Assembly (NCBI GenBank): GCA_964396385.1
Contig: CAYNFH010000042.1
Span: 1 to 33,218 of the forward strand
Direction: 5' to 3'
Length of the DNA: 33,218 nucleotides
Origin: CAYNFH01 sp964396385
GTDB taxonomy: Bacteria > Armatimonadota > Chthonomonadetes > Chthonomonadales > CAJBBX01
Part shown: in pieces, positions 1 to 5,828 of the stretch
Position numbering within the stretch: position 1 is the first letter of the stretch
Layout: each line of letters opens with the position of its first letter
Notes under the pieces: generated by a model
Database searches by the model: none
What the model was told of the DNA's origin: nothing
What the model saw: the letters and a program-made list of their open reading frames with translations, nothing else
Position numbers and translations under genes: made by a program

Positions 1-303
1 GAGAGCGCGGCCGGCGGCGTTGTCTGCCATCCCGTACGCCTTCCAGTAGACGATCTTGCCGTGTCGGGCCACCAGCGACACTACCCCGGGGATGCTGCCC
101 GTCTTAACTGCGTCCTGAAGCATTGCGTCGATCCGCTCCAGCCGCTCCGGAGACACGCCAACGCGCCGGGGATCCGCCACCGTGAGCGGTGGCGAGTGCC
201 GCATGGAAGTCGTCTGCGCGGTGACCGGACGTTGGCTTCCTGGCGCCGTCCAGAGGAGGGCGGCAAGCCAGACCGTGCGCAAGGGGCTCATACCGGATCT
301 CAT
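1..303 (-). CDS. Serine hydrolase, beta-lactamase/class C-like, N-terminal part
   Basis: The gene is cut by the window edge; 101 codons are visible. The predicted protein opens with MRSGMSPLRTVWLAALLW, a short basic and then hydrophobic segment like a signal peptide ending near TAQ. It continues with VSPERLERIDAMLQDAV and then SIPGVVSLVARHGKIVYW. That pattern (amphipathic helix, xPG, a hydrophobic strand, HGK, Y) is typical of the start of class C beta-lactamase, esterase or D,D-peptidase-like serine hydrolases. The catalytic SxxK would lie beyond the edge, so activity cannot be judged. The ATG at 303 is chosen because AGGAG lies about 10 nt upstream; a second ATG at 291 is possible. tRNA-Gly lies 86 nt upstream on the same strand with no clear terminator between, so co-transcription is possible. 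The substrate is unknown. Confidence 0.8.
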   Translation of the reverse strand, partial: MRSGMSPLRTVWLAALLWTAPGSQRPVTAQTTSMRHSPPLTVADPRRVGVSPERLERIDAMLQDAVKTGSIPGVVSLVARHGKIVYWKAYGMADNAAGRAL

Positions 304-389
304 GGGTAGGGATCTCCTGGGTGAGTCGCCGCGTAGCTCCGCGGGGGAGAGCGAGGAGCTTGGGGCGGAACTGGGGCCTGTTTGGGGAA

Positions 390-460
390 GCGGGAAACGG
401 GACTCGAACCCGCGACTTTCTGCTTGGGAAGCAGACGCTCTACCACTGAGCTATTCCCGC
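390..460 (-). tRNA. tRNA-Gly (anticodon CCC)
   Basis: Read on the minus strand, this 71-nt sequence folds as a cloverleaf. The acceptor GCGGGAA pairs with TTCCCGC, a D-arm with AGCTCAGTGGTAGAGC follows, and the anticodon stem TCTGC/GCAGA encloses the loop TTCCCAA, giving anticodon CCC. The T-arm is CGGGTTCGAATCCCG. No CCA is encoded. A near-consensus promoter lies just upstream. Confidence 0.97.
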
Positions 461-472
461 GCGTACTGCCCT

Positions 473-501
473 ATTATGGGAAAACCCGCCCGGTTTGTCA
501 A
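473..501 (-). promoter_or_regulatory. Sigma70 promoter of tRNA-Gly
   Basis: On the minus strand a perfect -35 box TTGACA (496-501) is followed after 17 nt by CATAAT (473-478), five of six matches to the -10 consensus. The tRNA 5' end lies 13 nt beyond the -10 box. Confidence 0.85.
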
Positions 502-691
502 GCAGCCCGCTCGCCCGCTTGCCCGCTCACCAGGTCCATCCGCTAGCGCGGTTCCCTCCAGCCGCCCGACCTCGGTACCAAGCGCACCTCCAGCACGTCC
601 CCGCGTTAGAATATTCGCGATTATCGCTGCGGTATGCCATCAATGTGCCATATTATTGCCCCTGGACCTCCAGCCGACCCCGCGTAGGCCC

Positions 692-715
692 AATTTTGTG
701 ACGCGTCACAAAATT
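692..715. repeat. Perfect 24-bp palindrome, core ACGCGT
   Basis: Both halves match exactly: AATTTTGTGACG followed by CGTCACAAAATT. It is preceded by CCC and followed by CG. It shares AT-rich outer arms and flanks with the palindromes at 834, 893 and 973, but its core differs. Confidence 0.9.
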
Positions 716-790
716 CGCATTACCGGTCCTAAACTCGCCCCTCCCGTACCTCAGTCGGCTTCAGCCGGGTTCTCCTCCAATAGCGCGGTG

Positions 791-820
791 GGCTGTAGGG
801 GCCGGGCGCCGTCCCGGCCC
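791..820. repeat. 30-bp dispersed GC-rich hairpin repeat, copy 1
   Basis: This 30-bp stretch is identical to 16025-16054, which lies inside the E2 coding region. It contains the perfect stem GGGCCGGG/CCCGGCCC with a 6-nt loop, so it looks like a REP-type element. Confidence 0.85.
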
Positions 821-833
821 GTTCGGCGGCCCA

Positions 834-855
834 ATTTGAGGAGCGCTCCTCAAAT
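834..855. repeat. Perfect 22-bp palindrome, core AGCGCT
   Basis: ATTTGAGGAGC is followed by its exact reverse complement GCTCCTCAAAT. It belongs to the same family as the palindrome at 692, with a different but still self-complementary core. Confidence 0.9.
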
Positions 856-892
856 CCGGACTTTCGGTACTATTTTTGTTCCGCGGCCCAAA

Positions 893-914
893 ATTAGGAC
901 CCGGGTCCCAGAAT
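893..914. repeat. Imperfect palindrome, core CCCGGG
   Basis: A perfect 12-bp core GGACCCGGGTCC (897-908) is flanked by degenerate AT-rich arms (ATTA on the left, CAGAAT on the right). It is the most diverged member of the local family. Confidence 0.65.
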
Positions 915-972
915 CCCACAACCCCGCCTGCCCTCCCGCGTCCTCCTCGGCCTCGGCGCCCTCACCGCCCTC

Positions 973-996
973 AATTTGAGACCCGGTTCTCAAATT
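973..996. repeat. 24-bp palindrome with one mismatched pair
   Basis: The arms AATTTGAGA (973-981) and TCTCAAATT (988-996) are exact reverse complements around the core CCCGGT. They are followed by CGTACTCCCC, similar to the sequence that follows the other copies. Confidence 0.85.
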
Positions 997-1010
997 CGTA
1001 CTCCCCGTCC

Positions 1011-1048
1011 TCACCCCTTCACCCCTTCACCGCCTCACCCCCTCATCC
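1011..1048. repeat. Short tandem repeat of CACCCCTT-like units
   Basis: Four to five degenerate 8- to 9-nt units of the type TCACCCCT occur in tandem. Similar tracts occur at 20021-20054 and near 33083-33118. Confidence 0.8.
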
Positions 1049-1404
1049 GCCACCCCGCTTGCACCTAAATCCCCTCCACTGCCGTTGTAAGGGTGGAGCT
1101 GCCAATTCTCGGTCGTGACCCAAAATCCGCACTCCCAGCCCTACTCATCCGGCTACCAACTGGTGCAGCGGGAATCCAGGCAGCCGCGCCGCGCGGCTGC
1201 GTCCGGGAGCGCGGGAGGGGCGTGGTGTGGGCCGGTTCCGAATCGGGAGCCGAGGAGGCGCAGGCTCCCGCCGGCCCCGGCAGGGTGAGGCGACGCCCGG
1301 CAGTCCCGCAACGCACACTCGCACTGCTACAACCGGGCGGCGGAGGCTCGCCCGAGAGACCCCCTCCACACAGGGCGGCATGAGTCGATGAAACTATCTC
1401 AGGG

Positions 1405-1423
1405 AATCTCGCAAACCGAGATT
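1405..1423. promoter_or_regulatory. Perfect 7-bp inverted repeat upstream of the gene at 1456
   Basis: AATCTCG and CGAGATT are exact inverted repeats around CAAAC, about 33 nt before the start codon at 1456. It could be an operator or a leader hairpin. No function is shown by the sequence alone. Confidence 0.4.
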
Positions 1424-1455
1424 ACGCCGACACAGGGCTGTGAGGAACACATCCG

Positions 1456-2586
1456 ATGATCACCGCTTCAGGTCTGCATAACGGCACCGCCAGGCCTGCA
1501 TTCATGCACGTCCTCAGCCACCTTCTCCCGCCGACGTGGTCTCCACAGGACGGTACTCTGCTCGACCTGCCGTCGGAAAACATCCTCTACGATGACCTGG
1601 AGAACTGGCTCGACACCGGCCGCCGCCTCGCAAAGACCGCCATGCAGGACCGCCTCCTCTTCCACTTCGCCATCGGAGACTGGTACAACTGCGGGGTCGC
1701 ATCCTTGGGCAGCAGAGCGGAAAAGGCCGCAAAGGCTCTCCCGCACATCAGCTACGCCGCCATCCGCCAGTGCGCATACGTGGCAAAGCGCTTCCCCACC
1801 GACTTCCGTACCATAGAGCTTCCCTGGAACCTCTACCGCCAGCTCGCTCCAGAGCCTGCGGAGGTCCGCTTCCCCTTCCTCAATCAGGTCCTCAGCGGCA
1901 CCCTGGAAGAAGAGGAATGGCAAGGCCAGCTCAAACAGATGTCTCGCCTCCGCCGCCTCTCCTCCCGCTCCGCTTCCGAATCCCGCGTCCGCCTGCGCGG
2001 ACGCTCGGCCGCAGGTCATTCAGCGCGGGGCTTCAGCCCCTGCGCAACACAGCCGGAGGAGCCCCTCAATTTGAGACAATGTCTCACTCCCTCCGAATCC
2101 CGTGTCGGCGCAGGCCGACACTTGGCGGAACGCCACCCAGCGCCGGACCTTGGTCCGTGCGCACCGATCGGTCCGACGGCGGTCGACGGTCCGTGCGCAC
2201 CCGCCCAGGCGCCGAACCCGCATGATCTGCCCGCCAATTTGAGACAATGTCTCACTCCCTCGCCCGCTCCCTGCCTCCATGAGCTTGTCAAATGGATCCG
2301 CTCGAACTACACAAGCGAGGAACGCCTCCAGCTTATCAAGCTCCTGCTGGCCCAGGCGCCTCAGCAGGTCAAGGACAAGCTGGCCGTCGAGCTCATCGGA
2401 ACCGCCGACAAACCCTGCCTCCTCCGCATCAGCCGGGAGAGATGGGCAGACTGGGAGTTCCTCTCTGACCAGGTGGACGAAGACATCGGCATCGTGGCCA
2501 CTCGGCTCATGTACCACGCAGACCGCGTCTACGGCCCCTACGTCCGCCGCCGCAGAATCTCTCTCCGTGATGGCCCCGCGCCATGA
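1456..2586 (+). CDS. Unknown protein, LmbU-like N-terminal region, hairpin-array linker
   Basis: The 376-residue product is not assigned to a family with certainty. Residues about 40-135 read DLENWLDTGRRLAKTA, then FHFAIGDWYNCG, then a segment with ISYAAIRQCAYVAKRFP, and ELPWNLYRQLAP. The order (GRRL, IGDW, a Y-A-VA-RF helix, then a W/H-R-LAP segment) resembles the region seen in LmbU-type regulators and some plasmid proteins, suggesting a helical DNA-binding or partner-binding domain. The C-terminus (from about 276) is helical, starting LHELVKWIRSNYTSEERLQL. Residues about 170-270 are low complexity and encoded by DNA hairpins, including NLRQCLTPS twice, exactly 56 codons apart. GTGAGGAA lies upstream of the ATG. 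The gene stands alone, convergent to the selenoprotein candidate. An orphan regulator is a guess. Confidence 0.6.
   Translation: MITASGLHNGTARPAFMHVLSHLLPPTWSPQDGTLLDLPSENILYDDLENWLDTGRRLAKTAMQDRLLFHFAIGDWYNCGVASLGSRAEKAAKALPHISYAAIRQCAYVAKRFPTDFRTIELPWNLYRQLAPEPAEVRFPFLNQVLSGTLEEEEWQGQLKQMSRLRRLSSRSASESRVRLRGRSAAGHSARGFSPCATQPEEPLNLRQCLTPSESRVGAGRHLAERHPAPDLGPCAPIGPTAVDGPCAPAQAPNPHDLPANLRQCLTPSPAPCLHELVKWIRSNYTSEERLQLIKLLLAQAPQQVKDKLAVELIGTADKPCLLRISRERWADWEFLSDQVDEDIGIVATRLMYHADRVYGPYVRRRRISLRDGPAP
1985..2261. repeat. Array of palindromes inside a coding region
   Basis: Within the gene at 1456 there are perfect hairpins at 1985-2004 (8-bp stem GCGTCCGC), 2027-2040 (GGGGCT stem), 2102-2121 (GTGTCGGC stem) and 2123-2135 (TGGCG stem). 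The first and third sit in the same context (TCCGAATCCCG before, CT and GGC after) but with different stems that both remain complementary. A 27-bp direct repeat with the palindromic part TGAGACAATGTCTCA occurs at 2067-2093 and 2235-2261. All of this keeps the reading frame. Confidence 0.85.
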
Positions 2587-2713
2587 TGCGGGATCCGGAG
2601 GCCGCCCACGCCGGTGGGCACACGGCGCGCAGCGCCCTCTAGCCGGCGGGTTCAGCCGCCGGTGCGTGGGGGCTGGGGTGAGGGCTTGCGGCGCCCGCAC
2701 CGAGGCTGTCGAT

Positions 2714-2729
2714 TCCCCAGTATTGGGGA
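2714..2729. terminator. Possible terminator hairpin between convergent genes
   Basis: TCCCCA and TGGGGA form a 6-bp stem around GTAT in the 170-nt gap between the gene ending at 2586 and the one ending at 2757. No T-tract follows on either strand, so this is only a weak candidate. Confidence 0.35.
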
Positions 2730-2756
2730 TTAGGAGGCTCCGGCCAGCCCCGCACG

Positions 2757-3896
2757 CTACGGCACCGACCGGAGGGCCACGCCATAGGACTGACGGCCGC
2801 CAGCGTCGCCGTACTCCGCATCGTCGGTGACCAGTTCCAGCCGCCGGATGGACCGCCCGGCGGAGTCCACCTCCATGTAGCCGGTGACGGTCGCCTGCGC
2901 GAACTTGTCGTCGTCCTTGTGGTAGAAGGGGTGCTTCATCCGGAGCCGGCCTGTGAGCCGGATTCGGGCCATACCGCCGGAGATGTCGGCTACGGTCGCG
3001 TGGAGTTCTCGCATGTCGAGCCGGTTAGTACGGAGGTCCCAGTTCTCCGTTGGCGGGTAGAAGTGGAGATAGAGGTCGCGGGCGACGCCCGGGTCGACGT
3101 CCCAATCCAGCCCCACGCGGAGCGGGCCGCCGGGCAGCAAGCCTCGCGCTTGCCCTGCAGTGAGCAGGATCCAGTCCTCGGACGGCAGCGAAGCCCAGCC
3201 GCCGCTGCCCTCCTCCTGCCCCGTCAGCGCGTAGTCGTCGCCGCGGCGCTCCAGGTAGCGGGATACGAGCCTTAGCGCGAGTCCGCCGCGGTCCGGCTTC
3301 GGCACCGCTTCGACGGTCGCGGACGGAATTGGCTCCCCGGGTTTCACTCCTAGCGCATCCGCGTTCCGCTGGAGCATGGGGATCAGCAGCTCCGGCCTGG
3401 AGGCCTGAGCGGTGTGCATGGAGTCCCGCAGATGGCCGTCCGGCCCCAGGATGTAGGCGTGGACGGTGCCCACCGATAGGTGCTTGGCGTAACCCTCCTG
3501 GAAGATGCGGCGGAGCTCCGCCTTCTCCTCCGCTGGGGCGCAGCCGCCGTCCCGATAGTCCTCGTTGGAGACGTACACCGGCACGTAGCGGCCGTTCAGC
3601 AGCCCGATGACCGTTTTGTTGGAGAGCGACACGGCCCTCACGGCGAATGCGCCGCCTCAGCAGCGGCCTACCTTGAGCCTGCCATCGTGCGTGTAGAGGA
3701 ACACCGCGCGCTGATGCTCGCGGGCGAGCCGCTCCGCCTCCCGGATGCTGCCAGCCCACCGGATCTGCTCCCAGCGTCGCTCCCGCTCCGTGGGCAGCCA
3801 TGCCTGTACGCGGTGGTCCACCCACGCGGCATCGCGGATGGCCGGACCGGTGGCGGGGACCAGCGCCATCGTCGCGAGAATCAGGACCAGGCTCAT
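2757..3896 (-). CDS. Candidate selenoprotein, thioredoxin-like, in-frame UGA at codon 80
   Basis: An ATG at 3896 has GGAGGAAT about 10 nt upstream. Codon 80 is TGA (3657-3659), and the same frame stays open to 2757, giving 379 residues if UGA is read as Sec. Residues 1-20 form a signal-like hydrophobic stretch. Then come a helix (IREAERLAREHQRA), the strand VFLYTHDG, and VGRC-U-GGAF at the tip of the next helix. SNKTVIGLLN, YVPVYVSNEDY and the strand HAYILGPDGHL follow, which is a thioredoxin-fold order with the redox pair Cys79-Sec80 at the active-site position. Residues about 150-379 are a beta-rich region I do not recognise. The downstream part alone (GTG at 3641) has no Shine-Dalgarno and would lack half the fold. 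A SECIS-like hairpin follows the UGA. Redox or peroxidase-like activity is inferred. The alternative is a nonsense-mutated pseudogene. Confidence 0.75.
3622..3639 (-). promoter_or_regulatory. Bacterial SECIS-like hairpin downstream of the in-frame UGA
   Basis: On the minus strand, 17 nt after the TGA, GAGGGC pairs with GCTCTC (six pairs, one of them G-U) around the 6-nt loop CGTGTC. Bacterial SECIS elements lie within the reading frame, have the apical loop roughly 16-37 nt after UGA and usually a G in the first two loop positions. Here the loop begins 24 nt after the UGA and its second base is G. Confidence 0.55.
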
Positions 3897-3923
3897 AGTT
3901 CCTATTCCTCCGTGATAGAACGA

Positions 3924-3946
3924 CGTCCGCGCACGAACTGCGGACG
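3924..3946 (-). terminator. Hairpin after tRNA-Leu, possible terminator
   Basis: CGTCCGC and GCGGACG form a perfect 7-bp stem with a 9-nt loop, five nt past the tRNA 3' end on the minus strand. It is followed by TCGTTCTATC rather than a clean T-tract, so it may only attenuate transcription into the selenoprotein gene. Confidence 0.45.
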
Positions 3947-3950
3947 CCAA

Positions 3951-4261
3951 TGCCCAGGGCGGGACTCGAACCCGCATGCCTTTCGGCGGGGGATTTTCGT
4001 ACCACTTCGGCTTTCGCCGCCTGCCTCTCCGGCAGTTCGTGGTCTGGACGATGCCTTCCCCGTACGGGAGTGCCGCTTAGGAGGGAGCCGTCTCGTCTCT
4101 ACACGTTACCCGGATTCTGCGCCCGCATCCAGGCCTTCGCTCGGCGTAACCATCGGCCAGAGCCGGAAGGGTTCACCGAATTTGACTCCATTCACGCCGC
4201 GGTTTCCCCTCGGCGTGCTCAATCCCTAAGTCCCCTGTGTCTGCCATTCCACCACCCGGGC
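3951..4261 (-). tRNA. trnL-UAA: tRNA-Leu (UAA) interrupted by a group I intron
   Basis: Minus-strand exons are 4228-4261 (34 nt) and 3951-3997 (47 nt). Joined, they give acceptor GCCCGGG pairing with CCTGGGC plus discriminator A, and the D-arm GTGGAATGGCAGAC. The anticodon stem GGGGA/TCCCC has the loop CTTAAAA (anticodon TAA), the long variable arm GCC-GAAA-GGC follows, and the T-arm is GCGGGTTCGAGTCCCGC. The long variable arm fits leucine. The exon junction lies between U34 and A35, the known position of the trnL(UAA) intron of cyanobacteria and plastids. A strong promoter is seen just upstream. Confidence 0.95.
3998..4227 (-). ncRNA. Group I intron in tRNA-Leu(UAA), 230 nt
   Basis: The intron follows U34 and ends with the expected terminal G (complement of 3998). 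Its start, AGGGATTGAGC, can pair with the exon end CTT to form P1 with the usual U-G wobble at the 5' splice site (CTT with GAG). A P2 hairpin with stem CACGCCG/GCGGCGTG follows. The core segment GTCAAATTCGGTGAACCC, the later GTAGAGACGAGACGG and CGTCC, and the closing hairpin GGCGAAAGCC match, in order, the conserved blocks I know from cyanobacterial trnL introns (P3-P4, R/S and P7, P9). There is no open reading frame for a homing endonuclease. Autocatalytic splicing is inferred from the family. Confidence 0.93.
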
Positions 4262-4272
4262 GGGGCGCGGTC

Positions 4273-4301
4273 AGTATATCACAGGGGCCGAGTCAGATCA
4301 A
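4273..4301 (-). promoter_or_regulatory. Sigma70 promoter of tRNA-Leu
   Basis: On the minus strand TTGATC (4296-4301) is separated by 17 nt from TATACT (4273-4278). The tRNA 5' end lies 11 nt beyond the -10 box. Confidence 0.8.
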
Positions 4302-4311
4302 TTCCGGCCAT

Positions 4312-4372
4312 GGAGTCCGCGCAGGCGGACTTTCTGTACTTGTTGCAGCCACTTACAGTGGCCCATTCCGGC
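4312..4372. repeat. REP-like dispersed element, copy 1
   Basis: It begins GGAGTCCGCGCAGGCGGACT (an imperfect hairpin GTCCGC/GCGGAC), then TTCTGTACTTGTTGCAGCC and a second hairpin around CCACTTACAGTGG. Close relatives occur at 7407-7456 and within 15543-15636. It lies between the S41 operon terminator and the tRNA-Leu promoter. Confidence 0.8.
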
Positions 4373-4398
4373 CGGACCATCAGTCGCCGCGAATCAAA

Positions 4399-4424
4399 AC
4401 GGGGCGGCCGAATGGCCACCCCGT
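4399..4424 (-). terminator. Intrinsic terminator of the S41 operon
   Basis: Read on the minus strand, ACGGGGTGGCC and GGCCGCCCCGT form an 11-pair stem with one mismatch and a 4-nt loop, followed by TTTTGATT. It starts 22 nt after the stop of the S41 protease gene. Confidence 0.8.
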
Positions 4425-4446
4425 CAGAGGATTCACTCGCCCCGGA

Positions 4447-5817
4447 CTAACGTGGCTTGGACGCCGTGTTACGCGCGATGCGGGTCCGCAGGTAGTCCAG
4501 AGCCTTCTGAAGCTGCAGATCGTGCTTCTTGTTCTCCGGCGACCAGTCCTGATCCACGAAATCCTCCGGCTCCTTCACCTCCAGGTCCGGCTTGATGCCG
4601 CCCGTGTTCGGGATGGGCCGGTGGTCCTCATCGTACTTGTTGTTGATGTCCTTCTTGAGCGGCGTGAAGTACTTCGCCGTCGTCAGCCGCAGCGCGGAGC
4701 CGTCCGCCAGCGGGAACAGCGTCTGGACCAGCCCCTTGCCGAAGGTATGCTCGCCGATAAGGTAGCCGGCCTGGTTATCCTTGATGGCGCCGGAGACGAT
4801 CTCCGAGGCGCTGGCGCTGTTCTCGTTGATGAGCACCGCCACTGGGATATCCACCGAGATGGCCGTCCGCCGGGCGCGCAGCGGCTGCTGCTGGCCGTTC
4901 TTCTCCTGGATCCAGACGATGGGGCCATGGTCCACAAAGTGGCTGCCCATCTCCACGGCAACATTCAGCAGGCCGCCCGGGTTGTAGCGCAGGTCGAAGA
5001 TCAGGGCGCGCATTCCCTCCGCCTGGAGACGCTTATAGGCGGCGTCGAACTGCTGCTCGCTCTTCTCGTTGAACTCGTTCAGCAGGATGTGGCCGATCTT
5101 GTTCTGCGGGTCCTCCATCCAGGACTGCACGATGGGCGGCTCGATGTGGGCGCGCACCAGGTGGAACGTAATGGTGCCCGGATGCCCGGCTCGCGTGACC
5201 TCGATGTCCACCTTGGTGCCCTTGGGCCCCTTGATCAGCCGGACCACGTCGTTGATGTTCTTACCCAGCGTCGGGACCGTCTTGACCTTGACGCCCTCTT
5301 CGTTGTAGACGCCGACGCTCACGATCACGTCCTTCGCCTTGAGCCCTGCCCGGTACGCGGGGCTATCGGGGATGGGCCGCACCACCCGCACGCCCAGAGC
5401 GCTCTCCGGCCCGAACTGCTCCAGCATCGCGCCGATGCCCTCGAAGTCGCCGCGAGTAGTCTGCTGCATGCTGGTCCACTCGTCCGGGTCCAGGAAGCTG
5501 GTGAATGGGTCATTGAGGCTCCCAAGCATGCCGCGGATGGCCTCGTACGTGAGGTCCTTGCTCTTCTTGGTGTCGATCTTATCGCCGTAGTAGTCGGACT
5601 TCAGGACGCTCAGCGCCTCGCGATAGGCTTCGTACGGCGGGTCGTCATCCTTTGCGGAGGCGGCGCGCATGGAGAGCACGTCCCGCACCAGGGAAGCGCT
5701 GTGGCGGGAGACGCGGTCCCAGCGGCCCGAAGCGGCGTCGGTGCCGGCGAACCCGATAAACATCGGGAACGCTACCAGCCCCAGGACGGCCGGGAAAAGG
5801 AACAGTCTGTTTCTCAT
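4447..5817 (-). CDS. ctpA: S41 C-terminal processing peptidase (CtpA-type)
   Basis: This 456-residue serine protease has an N-terminal membrane anchor or signal (RLFLFPAVLGLVAFPMFIGF), so it acts outside the cytoplasm. A PDZ domain (about 120-220; GDFEGIGA, PDSPAYRAGLKAKD) should gate access of unstructured C-termini. The S41 core follows: IFDLRYNPGG (273-282), NENSASASEIVSG (331-343) with the predicted nucleophile Ser336, and GEHTFGKG with the general-base Lys361, 25 residues later as in Tsp/CtpA enzymes. The C-terminal third is charged. The gene begins 11 nt after the stop of the S41-like gene at 5829-7202, so the two form one transcription unit with the intact enzyme second. Substrates are unknown; envelope protein maturation or turnover is the family role. 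Confidence 0.93.
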   Translation of the reverse strand: MRNRLFLFPAVLGLVAFPMFIGFAGTDAASGRWDRVSRHSASLVRDVLSMRAASAKDDDPPYEAYREALSVLKSDYYGDKIDTKKSKDLTYEAIRGMLGSLNDPFTSFLDPDEWTSMQQTTRGDFEGIGAMLEQFGPESALGVRVVRPIPDSPAYRAGLKAKDVIVSVGVYNEEGVKVKTVPTLGKNINDVVRLIKGPKGTKVDIEVTRAGHPGTITFHLVRAHIEPPIVQSWMEDPQNKIGHILLNEFNEKSEQQFDAAYKRLQAEGMRALIFDLRYNPGGLLNVAVEMGSHFVDHGPIVWIQEKNGQQQPLRARRTAISVDIPVAVLINENSASASEIVSGAIKDNQAGYLIGEHTFGKGLVQTLFPLADGSALRLTTAKYFTPLKKDINNKYDEDHRPIPNTGGIKPDLEVKEPEDFVDQDWSPENKKHDLQLQKALDYLRTRIARNTASKPR

Positions 5818-5828
5818 GCGTGCTACCT

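Larger units (their letters stand above)
461..1455. other. Non-coding interval of about 1 kb with palindromes and repeats
   Basis: No convincing gene is seen on either strand; the open frames here have Pro/Arg/Ser-rich compositions typical of GC-rich non-coding DNA. The left half holds the tRNA-Gly promoter and a set of palindromes that share outer arms but differ in the core. It also holds a 30-bp dispersed repeat and an octamer-like tract. The right half (about 1150-1390) is very GC-rich. It contains several hairpins, for example GGGAGCC at 1239 pairing with GGCTCCC about 10 nt later, and could be transcribed as a structured leader of the next gene. I recognise no known RNA family in it. 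Confidence 0.7.

Noticed and set aside
182..979. Long plus-strand frame over tRNA-Gly and the repeats
   Set aside because: It crosses a tRNA gene, has Pro/Arg/Ser-rich composition and no family resemblance.
692..996. CRISPR array
   Set aside because: The repeats are few, irregularly spaced and differ in the centre; there are no unique spacers or cas genes.
1150..1400. Strings resembling cobalamin riboswitch parts (TCCCGCAAC, GCCCGAGAGACC)
   Set aside because: The order and spacing are only partly right, the conserved GGTG/TCC helix of the core is missing, and the next gene has no B12 link. GC-rich chance matches are likely.
2757..3641. Gene starting at GTG 3641 as an independent protein
   Set aside because: No Shine-Dalgarno, and the thioredoxin fold begins before the TGA in the same frame; Sec read-through fits better.
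3951..4261. Pseudo-tRNA or unrelated tRNA fragments
   Set aside because: Both exons pair into a complete tRNA-Leu, the junction is at the known intron position and the intron has group I core blocks.
3951..4261. tRNA-Sec next to the candidate selenoprotein
   Set aside because: The tRNA reads UAA and has the tRNA-Leu form; no UCA anticodon or long acceptor stem is seen.
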